A DNA stretch of 21,742 bases. Source: an uncultured Clostridia bacterium. GTDB taxonomy: Bacteria > Bacillota > Clostridia > Lachnospirales > Lachnospiraceae. Positions 1 through 6,642 of the stretch are shown piece after piece. The notes beneath the pieces are model-generated. The model was not told where the DNA came from. It saw only the letters and a program-made list of their open reading frames with translations, and made no database searches. Both the position numbers and the translations under genes were made by a program. The stretch is taken from the NCBI GenBank assembly GCA_947304065.1, contig CAMZAI010000016.1:1-21742 (forward strand). The letters run 5' to 3'. Within the stretch, counting starts at the first letter, position 1, and each line of letters begins with the position of its first letter.

Positions 1-503
1 TGCAGCTCTTAAGGAGCATGGAACTGAAATACCGCACCGATTATAACCTCTACGTCATGAACAACAGGGCGAAGAGGCATTACAATGCTCCGTTTACGCT
101 GCCGCTCGAGTTGAACCGAGACGAGCTCTGGAACATTGCAGATGAGAATGCAGAGATGATCGTATACGGTTTCCAGCCCGTGATGTTCTCGGCACAATGT
201 GTATTCAAAAACAAGTTCGGCACCTGCAAAAACTCGGGTAATAACTATACCGCGATCACTGACGAACTGGGCCACGATTTTCGTTGCGTTCAGGATTGCG
301 CTTTTTGTTACAATATTATTTACAATCAGGCGGCACTTGATCTGACGGACAACCTCGACACGATCACAGATCTTTCCATACGTGCGATCCGATACGACTT
401 CACCTTCGAATCATCGGACGAGATACGCGACATTATCGGCGGAAAAGTCGGTCACAAAACCGAATATACCACACATGGTCATTTTTTACGCGGTATACAG
501 TGA
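1..503 (+). CDS. U32 family peptidase, C-terminal part (5' end outside window)
   Basis: The frame is open from base 3 to the stop at 501-503 with no stop before the first ATG at 18, so this is the 3' end of a longer gene and that ATG is internal. About 166 residues are visible. They show the C-terminal pattern of U32 peptidases: LYVMNNRAKRHYN, a LPLELNRDEL strand, an IVYGFQPVMFSAQC segment, the cysteine cluster CVQDCAFCYN, and the ending HGHFLRGIQ close to the family's GHF-RG signature. Conserved cysteines in several U32 proteins (RlhA, TrhP, UbiU/V) bind an iron-sulfur cluster used in RNA or quinone hydroxylation; the Firmicutes YrrN/YrrO-type members are annotated as peptidases. The exact substrate cannot be told from this fragment. 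No terminator with a U tract follows directly. Confidence 0.82.
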   Translation, partial: QLLRSMELKYRTDYNLYVMNNRAKRHYNAPFTLPLELNRDELWNIADENAEMIVYGFQPVMFSAQCVFKNKFGTCKNSGNNYTAITDELGHDFRCVQDCAFCYNIIYNQAALDLTDNLDTITDLSIRAIRYDFTFESSDEIRDIIGGKVGHKTEYTTHGHFLRGIQ

Positions 504-517
504 CATAATAAAAACTA

Positions 518-629
518 ACGATTTTTGCCTATTGATGTTCTTATAGAGGAAATCACGTAAGAAGGACAAAGTGATGATGCGGTGACTTGGCTTGAATCTA
601 TTCTAGAACTGCATCATCGCAAAAATCGT
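518..629 (+). promoter_or_regulatory. nested inverted repeat in the leader of the GH94 gene
   Basis: Two exact inverted repeats lie one inside the other. ACGATTTTTGC (518-528) pairs with GCAAAAATCGT (619-629), and GATGATGC (573-580) pairs with GCATCATC (611-618). The two right arms are directly adjacent, so the inner and outer stems would stack, with a large side bulge (529-572) and a 30-base terminal loop (581-610). This fits a structured RNA leader or a decayed mobile element better than chance. It matches no riboswitch class that I recognise. No long U tract follows. Confidence 0.45.
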
Positions 630-667
630 CAATAAATAGCAATTAGAGCGATACAAAAATGAACAAC

Positions 668-741
668 ACCTCCCTAGAATGAAATCACAGGCTGAATACT
701 GCGTTATCCGGCCGGCGATATCATTTGGGGAGGTATTTTTT
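668..741 (+). promoter_or_regulatory. terminator-like hairpin that sequesters the GH94 ribosome binding site
   Basis: Bases 668-682 (ACCTCCCTAGAATGA) can pair with 721-734 (TCATTTGGGGAGGT). That gives 14 base pairs with one bulged G (677) and one G-U pair; after one mismatch the stem continues as ATC (684-686) with GAT (717-719). The right arm contains the Shine-Dalgarno sequence GGGGAGG (727-733) and is followed by ATTTTTT running to the ATG at 742. The element could therefore act as an intrinsic terminator, as a translation-blocking hairpin, or both. A seven-codon open frame with an ATG start (659-682, MNNTSLE) covers the left arm exactly. Its function is inferred from the pairing alone. 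Confidence 0.6.
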
Positions 742-3144
742 ATGAAATACGGTTATTTTGATGATGCTGCAAGAGAGTACGTGATCGAGCGTGTCGACCT
801 GCCTGTGTCGTGGACCAATTATCTCGGCGTGGAAGACATGGCCGCGGTAGTTAACCATACAGCAGGAGGATACTGCTTCTATAAGACTCCCGAATATCAT
901 AGGATCTCGCGTTTCCACGGAAATAACGTTCCCATGGACCGTCCCGGCTTTTATGTATATCTGCGCGACAACGCCGACGGCGACTACTGGTCTGCATCCT
1001 GGCAGCCTGTGGGAAAGGACCTTGAAAAGGCGAAATACCGCACCAGACACGGTCTTTCGTATACCGTTTATGAGTGCGATTATAACGGAATTCATTCTGA
1101 AGAGAAGCTCTGCATCCCCCGGGGCGAGAATGTTCTGCTCTGGGATGTGAAGGTAAAGAATACCTCGGACAAAGAGCGCGATCTTTCGATTTTCTCATAT
1201 CTCGAATTTTCATTCCACCATGTAATGATCGACAATATCAACTTCCAGATGAGCCTCTATTGTGCGGGCGGCTCGTATAAGGACGGCGTGATAGAAGAAG
1301 ACCTGTTCTACGAAGAGGACGGCTATCAGTACTTTACCGCGAATTTTGAGCCCGACGGTTTTGACTGCGTAAGAGATAAGTTTCTGGGCACTTATAATAC
1401 CGAGACCAACCCTCAGGCGGTGATCAATGGTAAATGCTTCGGCTCAGAAGAAAAGGGCATGAGCCACTGCGGCAGCCTTATGAAGAAATTTACGCTTAAG
1501 CCCGGCGAGGAAGTAAGATACATCTTCATGCTCGGCGAGGGCAGGCGTGAGGCAGCATATCCCGTAAGAAAGAAGTATTCCGATTTTGCCAATGTTGACG
1601 CTGCTTACGAGGATCTGAGACTCTACTGGAAGCGCAAGGCTGACGCTATGGTGATCGATACCCCGAACGCAGGCATGAATTCGCTGATAAATATCTGGAC
1701 TCTTTATCAGTCGGAGATCAATGTAATGTTCTCACGTTTCGCTTCGTTCATCGAGGTCGGCGGAAGAGTCGGACTCGGATACCGTGACACAGCGCAGGAT
1801 GCGATGACGGTGCTTCATTCGAATCCGGACAAGTGCCGCTCGCGTATCATCGAGCTGCTTAAAGGCCTTACAACAAAGGGATACGGACTCCATCTTTTCC
1901 AGCCCGAATGGTTTGAAAAGGATGAGAAGGCCGCAGGCTTTGATTCTCCCACGGTTATCCCGAAAGCTGACAAGAGCGTGATCCATTCCGCTGATCAGGC
2001 GTGCTCGGATGACTGCCTGTGGCTTATCCCTTCGATAGTTGAATACATAAAGGAAACCGGCGATATCGACTTTGTGCGCGAGCAGGTGACTTATGCGGAT
2101 ACCTTCGTGGACGGAAACGATTTTGCCGAGTCGGTATACGATCACATGAAGAGGATACTTGATTTCTCGACCGAACAGGTCGGAGCGAACGGCATCTGCA
2201 AGGGTCTGAGAGCCGACTGGAACGACTGCCTGAACCTCGGCGGAGGCGAGAGCACGCTTGTTACATTCCTTCTCTACAGAGCGCTCGACTGCTTTGTAGA
2301 ACTCGCAGACGAGCTCGGAAACAAAGAAGATGTTGAGAAATATACGAAGCTTCTCGATGAGGTTAGGAAGATATCGAACGGCATCTGCTGGGACGGCGAC
2401 TGGTTCATCAGAGGTGTTACGGCTTCCGGAAGAAAGATCGGCTGCAAGGAAGATGAGGAAGGCAGAGTTCATCTCGAGTCCAATGCATGGGCTATACTTT
2501 CGGGCGCTGCCGATGAGGATAAAGCCAATAAGGCACTCGACGCGATCGATAAGTATCTGTTCACGCCTTACGGACTGCTTCTCAACGCTCCTTCGTATAC
2601 AAAGCCCGATCCCGAGATCGGATTTGTGACAAGGGTTTATCCCGGCCTTAAGGAGAACGGCGCGATCTTCTCGCATCCGAATCCCTGGGCACAGGCTGCG
2701 GCCTGCGTGCTCGGAAGAGGCGATATCGCCATGAAGTTCTATAACGCGCTCTGCCCTTACAACCAGAACGACATGATCGAGATCAGGGAGAGCGAGCCGT
2801 ATTCGTACTGCCAGTTCATTGCGGGCGTGGACCACACTGCATACGGAAGGGCAAGACATCCGTTTATGACCGGCTCGGGCGGATGGTCGTATTTCACCGC
2901 TACACATTACATTTTAGGCATCAGGCCCGATTATACATCGCTCACCGTGGATCCCTGCATCCCCGCAGACTGGAAGGAATTCAAGGTAAGCCGCATTTTC
3001 CGCGGAGTAACCTATAACATAACGGTAAAGAATCCTGAAGGAAGGATGAAGGGCGTAAAGAGTCTCGACGTAGACGGAGTTCCGGCAGACAGGATCCCCG
3101 TGTTCGAGAGAGGTTCGGTCCATAATGTAACAGTTACGATGTAA
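742..3144 (+). CDS. GH94 glycoside phosphorylase, probable N,N'-diacetylchitobiose phosphorylase
   Basis: The 800-residue product is a GH94 inverting phosphorylase, which uses inorganic phosphate to split a beta-linked disaccharide into a sugar 1-phosphate and a free sugar in the cytoplasm. Length, opening (MKYGYFDDAAREYVI) and closing segments follow the Vibrio chitobiose phosphorylase much more closely than cellobiose phosphorylases, as far as I can recall those sequences. Asp492 in LRADWNDCLNLGGGES matches the catalytic acid reported for the Vibrio enzyme, and Arg348 in GLGYRDTAQD matches its phosphate-binding arginine. HLESN, GAIFSHPNPWA and PFMTGSGGWSYF are further active-site motifs of the family. 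No secretion signal is present. I chose the ATG at 742 because GGGGAGG stands eight bases before it; the upstream ATG at 679 lies inside the leader hairpin. The phosphohexomutase gene follows after 34 bases. Chitobiose specificity is an inference from resemblance; the GH94 assignment is firm. Confidence 0.92.
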   Translation: MKYGYFDDAAREYVIERVDLPVSWTNYLGVEDMAAVVNHTAGGYCFYKTPEYHRISRFHGNNVPMDRPGFYVYLRDNADGDYWSASWQPVGKDLEKAKYRTRHGLSYTVYECDYNGIHSEEKLCIPRGENVLLWDVKVKNTSDKERDLSIFSYLEFSFHHVMIDNINFQMSLYCAGGSYKDGVIEEDLFYEEDGYQYFTANFEPDGFDCVRDKFLGTYNTETNPQAVINGKCFGSEEKGMSHCGSLMKKFTLKPGEEVRYIFMLGEGRREAAYPVRKKYSDFANVDAAYEDLRLYWKRKADAMVIDTPNAGMNSLINIWTLYQSEINVMFSRFASFIEVGGRVGLGYRDTAQDAMTVLHSNPDKCRSRIIELLKGLTTKGYGLHLFQPEWFEKDEKAAGFDSPTVIPKADKSVIHSADQACSDDCLWLIPSIVEYIKETGDIDFVREQVTYADTFVDGNDFAESVYDHMKRILDFSTEQVGANGICKGLRADWNDCLNLGGGESTLVTFLLYRALDCFVELADELGNKEDVEKYTKLLDEVRKISNGICWDGDWFIRGVTASGRKIGCKEDEEGRVHLESNAWAILSGAADEDKANKALDAIDKYLFTPYGLLLNAPSYTKPDPEIGFVTRVYPGLKENGAIFSHPNPWAQAAACVLGRGDIAMKFYNALCPYNQNDMIEIRESEPYSYCQFIAGVDHTAYGRARHPFMTGSGGWSYFTATHYILGIRPDYTSLTVDPCIPADWKEFKVSRIFRGVTYNITVKNPEGRMKGVKSLDVDGVPADRIPVFERGSVHNVTVTM

Positions 3145-3178
3145 TCGTATACATATCAGGAAAAGGAAGGGTGGCAAC

Positions 3179-4594
3179 ATGATCAAATTCGGCACCGGCG
3201 GCTGGAGAGCCGTCATCGGAGATGAATTTACAAAAGAGAATCTGCAGATCCTTGCCCGCGCTATGTGCGACAAGATGAAGAGTGAAAAAGTGGCTGATGA
3301 AGGCATAGTGATCGGCTACGACAGACGTTTCCTCTCGAAGGAAGCCATGCAGTGGATGGCATGTGTGTTCGCAAAGGAGGGCATCGAGAGCTTTCTTGTG
3401 AACAAAGCCGCTCCGACGCCGCTGCTCATGTATTATGTGCAGGTTCACCAGATGCATTACGGAATGATGGTGACCGCGAGCCATAATCCCGCGATATATA
3501 ACGGTGTAAAGGTATTTACTTTCGGCGGAAGGGATGCGGATGAAGAGCAGACAGCCGACATCGAGGATTTTATCGGCAATGTGACCGATATTCCGGTTGA
3601 GGCTATGGATTATGAAGAAGGCGTGAAATCCGGCATCATCCATGAAATCTACCCTCTGAACGACTATATCGATGCGGTTCTGGCCTCCGTAGACGTAGAG
3701 AAGATAAAGCAGGCGCATTTAAGAGTCGCCGTAGACCCGATGTACGGTGTCAGCGAGACGAGCCTTAAGACCATATTGCTCACCATGCGCTGCGATGTCG
3801 AGACGATCCATGACAGGCACGATACGCTGTTCGGAGGAAAGCTTCCGGCGCCCAATGAGAGCACGCTCCGCGATCTTCGGGTACATGTGCTCAATTACAA
3901 CTTTGATATCGGCATCGCTACCGACGGCGACGCGGACAGGATCGGCATCATCGATGACAAGGGCAATTTCCTTCATCCGAACGATATCCTCGTGCTGCTG
4001 TATTACTACCTGGTAAAGTACAAGGGTTTCAAGGGTGACTGCGTAAGAAATATCTGCACCACGCATCTGCTCGATAATATCGCGAAAGCGTTCGGATTTA
4101 ACTGCTACGAGGTTCCTGTGGGATTCAAGCATATTTCCGCGAAGATGACGGCGACCGACGCGATCATCGGCGGCGAGTCTTCCGGAGGAATGGCGGTAAA
4201 GGGCCATATCCGCGGCAAGGACGGCATTTACGCAGCGGCGCTCATTGTTGAGATGCTTGCAGTGACCGGCATGAAGCTCTCGGATATCATTGCTTCGATC
4301 AAGCAGGAATACGGTGCGATGGCGTTTGTGGAAAGGGATTACCGCTTCAGCAAGGAAAAGAAAGAGGAGATCGTAAAGCGTCTTCTTTCGGACAAGGAGC
4401 TTCCCGATATCCCGTTCGCCAGCACAAAAATATCCTACCTCGACGGTCTCAAGATCTACTTTGCCGACGGCGGCTGGATATCGGTAAGATTCTCGGGAAC
4501 AGAGCCTCTTCTGCGCATTTTCACCGAGATGAAAGAGACCTCTGACGCCGAAAAACTGTGCGGCATTTTCGAGACATTTCTTGAACTTTCGTGA
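3179..4594 (+). CDS. alpha-D-phosphohexomutase (phosphoglucomutase / phosphomannomutase family)
   Basis: The 471-residue protein has all four landmarks of the alpha-D-phosphohexomutase superfamily in order: the catalytic phosphoserine loop TASHNP with Ser101, the magnesium-binding DGDADR at 249-254, the sugar-binding loop GGESSGG at 331-337, and the phosphate-binding RFSGTEP at 437-443. These enzymes interconvert sugar 1- and 6-phosphates through a bisphosphate intermediate. It lies 34 bases after the GH94 gene with a good ribosome binding site (GGAAGGG) and is probably co-transcribed. Its natural job would be to turn the sugar 1-phosphate released by the phosphorylase into the 6-phosphate for glycolysis or amino sugar breakdown. 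The substrate could be glucose, mannose or GlcNAc 1-phosphate. GGESSGG is neither the GEMSGH loop of Pseudomonas PMM/PGM nor the GGEQSGH type of GlmM, so sequence alone does not settle it. Confidence 0.9.
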   Translation: MIKFGTGGWRAVIGDEFTKENLQILARAMCDKMKSEKVADEGIVIGYDRRFLSKEAMQWMACVFAKEGIESFLVNKAAPTPLLMYYVQVHQMHYGMMVTASHNPAIYNGVKVFTFGGRDADEEQTADIEDFIGNVTDIPVEAMDYEEGVKSGIIHEIYPLNDYIDAVLASVDVEKIKQAHLRVAVDPMYGVSETSLKTILLTMRCDVETIHDRHDTLFGGKLPAPNESTLRDLRVHVLNYNFDIGIATDGDADRIGIIDDKGNFLHPNDILVLLYYYLVKYKGFKGDCVRNICTTHLLDNIAKAFGFNCYEVPVGFKHISAKMTATDAIIGGESSGGMAVKGHIRGKDGIYAAALIVEMLAVTGMKLSDIIASIKQEYGAMAFVERDYRFSKEKKEEIVKRLLSDKELPDIPFASTKISYLDGLKIYFADGGWISVRFSGTEPLLRIFTEMKETSDAEKLCGIFETFLELS

Positions 4595-4597
4595 ACG

Positions 4598-4644
4598 TGA
4601 CAATTTTTGTCAAAAGATGCCAAATCGGTTTAAAGACTTTTGTC
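4598..4644 (+). promoter_or_regulatory. palindrome and direct repeats before the ABC importer genes (candidate operator)
   Basis: A perfect palindrome TGACAA-TTT-TTGTCA occupies 4598-4612, four bases after the mutase stop codon. TTTTGTC occurs at 4605-4611 and again at 4638-4644, 33 bases apart, about three helical turns. Paired direct half-sites are usual for AraC-type regulators such as the response regulator at 11455-12240. TTGTCA (4607-4612) could also be a -35 box, but I find no convincing -10 partner. The 104-base gap between mutase and permease is the natural place for an internal promoter. Confidence 0.35.
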
Positions 4645-4698
4645 GGGAAATAAATTAAATTGTATTTGGAGTTAAGGTTAATCAAGTGGGGTAGCAAA

Positions 4699-5646
4699 AT
4701 GAACGCACAACGTGGGGTTAAGAGAAACAATGTCAAGAAGAATCTGATGCTTCTGACGATGGTGGCGCCTGTAGCTATCTGGCTGATCTTGCTTAGATAC
4801 ATTCCGATGGCCGGGATCGTGATCGCATTCAAGAAATACAAGGTGTACACCGCCGATCCTTCACTTATCAACAATATCGTACATTCCAAGTGGGTAGGCC
4901 TCGGTAATTTCAAGTTTCTGTTTACTTCCTCGGATACGCTTCTGGTCCTCAGGAATACGGTAGGATACAACCTGCTCTGGATAGCTCTCGGAGTAGTGAT
5001 CTCGGTTTCTTTCGCGATCATGCTGAACGAGATTACCAGCAGGTTCGTTGCGAAGACCTATCAGACCATGATGTTCTTCCCCTTCTTCATCAGCTGGGTA
5101 GTAGTCAGCTACTTCGTTATGTCGCTGCTCGATCCCACGAGCGGACTTATCGTAAAGCAGCAGATCGCGAACAGCGGCGAGGCGACGAACTGGTATCACG
5201 AATACAAACCGTGGCCTGTTATCCTTACGATCTGTAATCTCTGGAAGAACATGGGATATCAGACCATCCTCTATCTGGCGGCCATAACGGGCATCGATAA
5301 ATCCCAGTATGAGGCGGCTTCGATCGACGGAGCCAGCAAGGCCCAGCAGATCTGGTACGTTACGATCCCGAACCTCCGCAAGATGATCATTATCCTGCTC
5401 ATTATGGATGTGGGCAAGATCTTTAATTCCGACTTCGGTCTGTTCTTCTCGGTTCCCCAGAACTCGGGAACGATCTTCAGGACCACTCAGGTACTCGATA
5501 CCTATGTATACAGAGCGCTGATGAATTCCCAGAATATCGGAATGAGTACGGCGGCATCGCTGTTCCAGAATACCGTGGGATTCATCCTTATCATGATCAC
5601 GAACACAGTGATCAGAAGGATCGATCCGGAATCGTCACTGTTCTAA
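4699..5646 (+). CDS. carbohydrate ABC transporter permease, LplB type
   Basis: The 315-residue polytopic membrane protein is a CUT1-family importer permease. A basic N terminus is followed by a first membrane segment and then RYIPMAGIVIAFKKY, a stretch very typical of LplB-type proteins. Further hydrophobic segments follow, and the cytoplasmic EAA loop is at 205-213 (EAASIDGAS), continuing to IWYVTIPNLR, where the ATPase docks. I chose the ATG at 4699, eight bases after GTGGGG, because family members begin with a short basic tail just before the first membrane helix. An in-frame TTG at 4660 would add 13 residues unlike the family. The second permease gene follows after 18 bases. It would form a heterodimer with that protein and receive sugar from the lipoprotein at 6643-8289. 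Confidence 0.9.
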   Translation: MNAQRGVKRNNVKKNLMLLTMVAPVAIWLILLRYIPMAGIVIAFKKYKVYTADPSLINNIVHSKWVGLGNFKFLFTSSDTLLVLRNTVGYNLLWIALGVVISVSFAIMLNEITSRFVAKTYQTMMFFPFFISWVVVSYFVMSLLDPTSGLIVKQQIANSGEATNWYHEYKPWPVILTICNLWKNMGYQTILYLAAITGIDKSQYEAASIDGASKAQQIWYVTIPNLRKMIIILLIMDVGKIFNSDFGLFFSVPQNSGTIFRTTQVLDTYVYRALMNSQNIGMSTAASLFQNTVGFILIMITNTVIRRIDPESSLF

Positions 5647-5664
5647 ACAAAGAGGGGTTTTGCC

Positions 5665-6585
5665 ATGAGTCGAGAGAAAACAAAAAGAAACAGGCTGCAG
5701 AGCGTTTCAATCCCGACCGAGATCATTTTCCATATAATCGTCGGAGGATTTGCGCTCGCCTGTATCATACCGTTCATATTCGTAATCATAATTTCATTTT
5801 CTTCGGAGGAGAGCATAAGACTGATCGGTTATTCGTTCAAGCCTCTGAAGTGGTCGACGGAAGCTTACGGCTTTGTACTTCAGATGGGAAGCCAGCTGTG
5901 GAGATCGTATTTTAACAGCTTCCTCGTATCTATAGTCGGTACCGTCACCAGCGTCCTGATGTGCATTCTGTACGCCTATGCATTGTTCAGAAGAGACTTC
6001 AAATACAGAAAGTTCTTCATGTTCTTCGCATTCTTCACGATGCTGTTCGGCGGAGGACTTGCTCCGACCTACATGGTCTGCAAGCAGATGCTGGGCTTAA
6101 GCGACAACTACGCTGCGCTTATAGTTCCCGCTCTGGTCAATCCGTTCTTCATCATTATCATGAGGACCTTCCTTCAGACCTCGGTTCCCGAGGAACTGAT
6201 CGAGGCGGCGGCCATCGACGGAAGCGGAGAGTACAATACATTATTCAGGATCATCATCCCGATCTCGAAGCCCGGTATCGCTACCGTTTCGCTGCTTACG
6301 ATGATCAATTACTGGAACGACTGGTTCCTGACCATGCTCTATGTCAGGGACAGCTCGAAGTTCCCGCTGCAGTATCTCCTGATGAAGGTACAGAACCAGG
6401 TGGATTTCCTGATCAAGAATTCGTCCGTTATCGGCGTTGAAGCTTCAAAGATCCTTCAGGACCTTCCCGGAACGAGCCTCAGGATGAGCCTTGTGGTATT
6501 CATTGTTGTTCCGATCGCCTGCGCGTATCCGTTCTTCCAGAGATACATCATTTCAGGTCTTACGATCGGTTCCGTAAAGGGGTAA
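5665..6585 (+). CDS. carbohydrate ABC transporter permease, YtcP type
   Basis: This 306-residue CUT1 permease is the partner of the preceding one. Its first membrane helix (about residues 23-46) contains IIPFIFVIIISFSSEESI, common in YtcP-like proteins. The EAA loop begins at residue 180 (EAAAIDGSGEYN) and runs into FRIIIPISKPGIA. It ends with PFFQRYIISGLTIGSVKG, the usual C terminus of the group. The ribosome binding site is AGAGGGG before the ATG at 5665. No ATPase gene is found beside the two permeases. In Firmicutes this type of importer commonly borrows a shared MsmX/MsmK-like ATPase encoded elsewhere; that this happens here is inferred. Confidence 0.92.
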   Translation: MSREKTKRNRLQSVSIPTEIIFHIIVGGFALACIIPFIFVIIISFSSEESIRLIGYSFKPLKWSTEAYGFVLQMGSQLWRSYFNSFLVSIVGTVTSVLMCILYAYALFRRDFKYRKFFMFFAFFTMLFGGGLAPTYMVCKQMLGLSDNYAALIVPALVNPFFIIIMRTFLQTSVPEELIEAAAIDGSGEYNTLFRIIIPISKPGIATVSLLTMINYWNDWFLTMLYVRDSSKFPLQYLLMKVQNQVDFLIKNSSVIGVEASKILQDLPGTSLRMSLVVFIVVPIACAYPFFQRYIISGLTIGSVKG

Positions 6586-6613
6586 GCCCGGCATTGTGCC
6601 GCTTACATAAATT

Positions 6614-6630
6614 AATACATCAAATGTATT
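6614..6630 (+). promoter_or_regulatory. hairpin directly before the ribosome binding site of the binding-protein gene
   Basis: AATACAT (6614-6620), loop CAA, then ATGTATT (6624-6630) form a perfect seven-pair stem that ends one base before GGAGG (6631-6635). It is AT-rich and not followed by a U tract, so it is not a terminator. Such stems between permease and binding-protein genes can protect the downstream mRNA and raise binding-protein levels. That role is an inference. Confidence 0.4.
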
Positions 6631-6642
6631 GGAGGAAAAAGT

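Noticed and set aside
531..635. Peptide-like frame reading IDVLIEEIT, a stop, then EGQSDDAVTWLESILELHH
   Set aside because: It has an in-frame stop, no start codon or ribosome binding site, and overlaps the nested inverted repeat. It may be a decayed gene fragment, but it is too short to support.
679..741. Upstream ATG extension of the GH94 protein by 21 residues
   Set aside because: It has no ribosome binding site, lies inside the leader hairpin, and the extra residues are unlike GH94 N termini, whereas MKYGYFDD at 742 matches the family start.
1732..2907. Long open frame of 391 codons on the minus strand
   Set aside because: It is antisense to the GH94 gene in a region of strong codon bias, and the protein resembles no family. 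A shadow of the real gene.
3719..4603. Long open frame of 294 codons on the minus strand
   Set aside because: It is antisense to the phosphohexomutase, whose motifs are complete on the plus strand. No family resemblance.
5961..6440. Open frame of 159 codons on the plus strand inside the second permease
   Set aside because: It is a different frame of a clear permease gene, with a protein composition unlike any membrane or soluble family.
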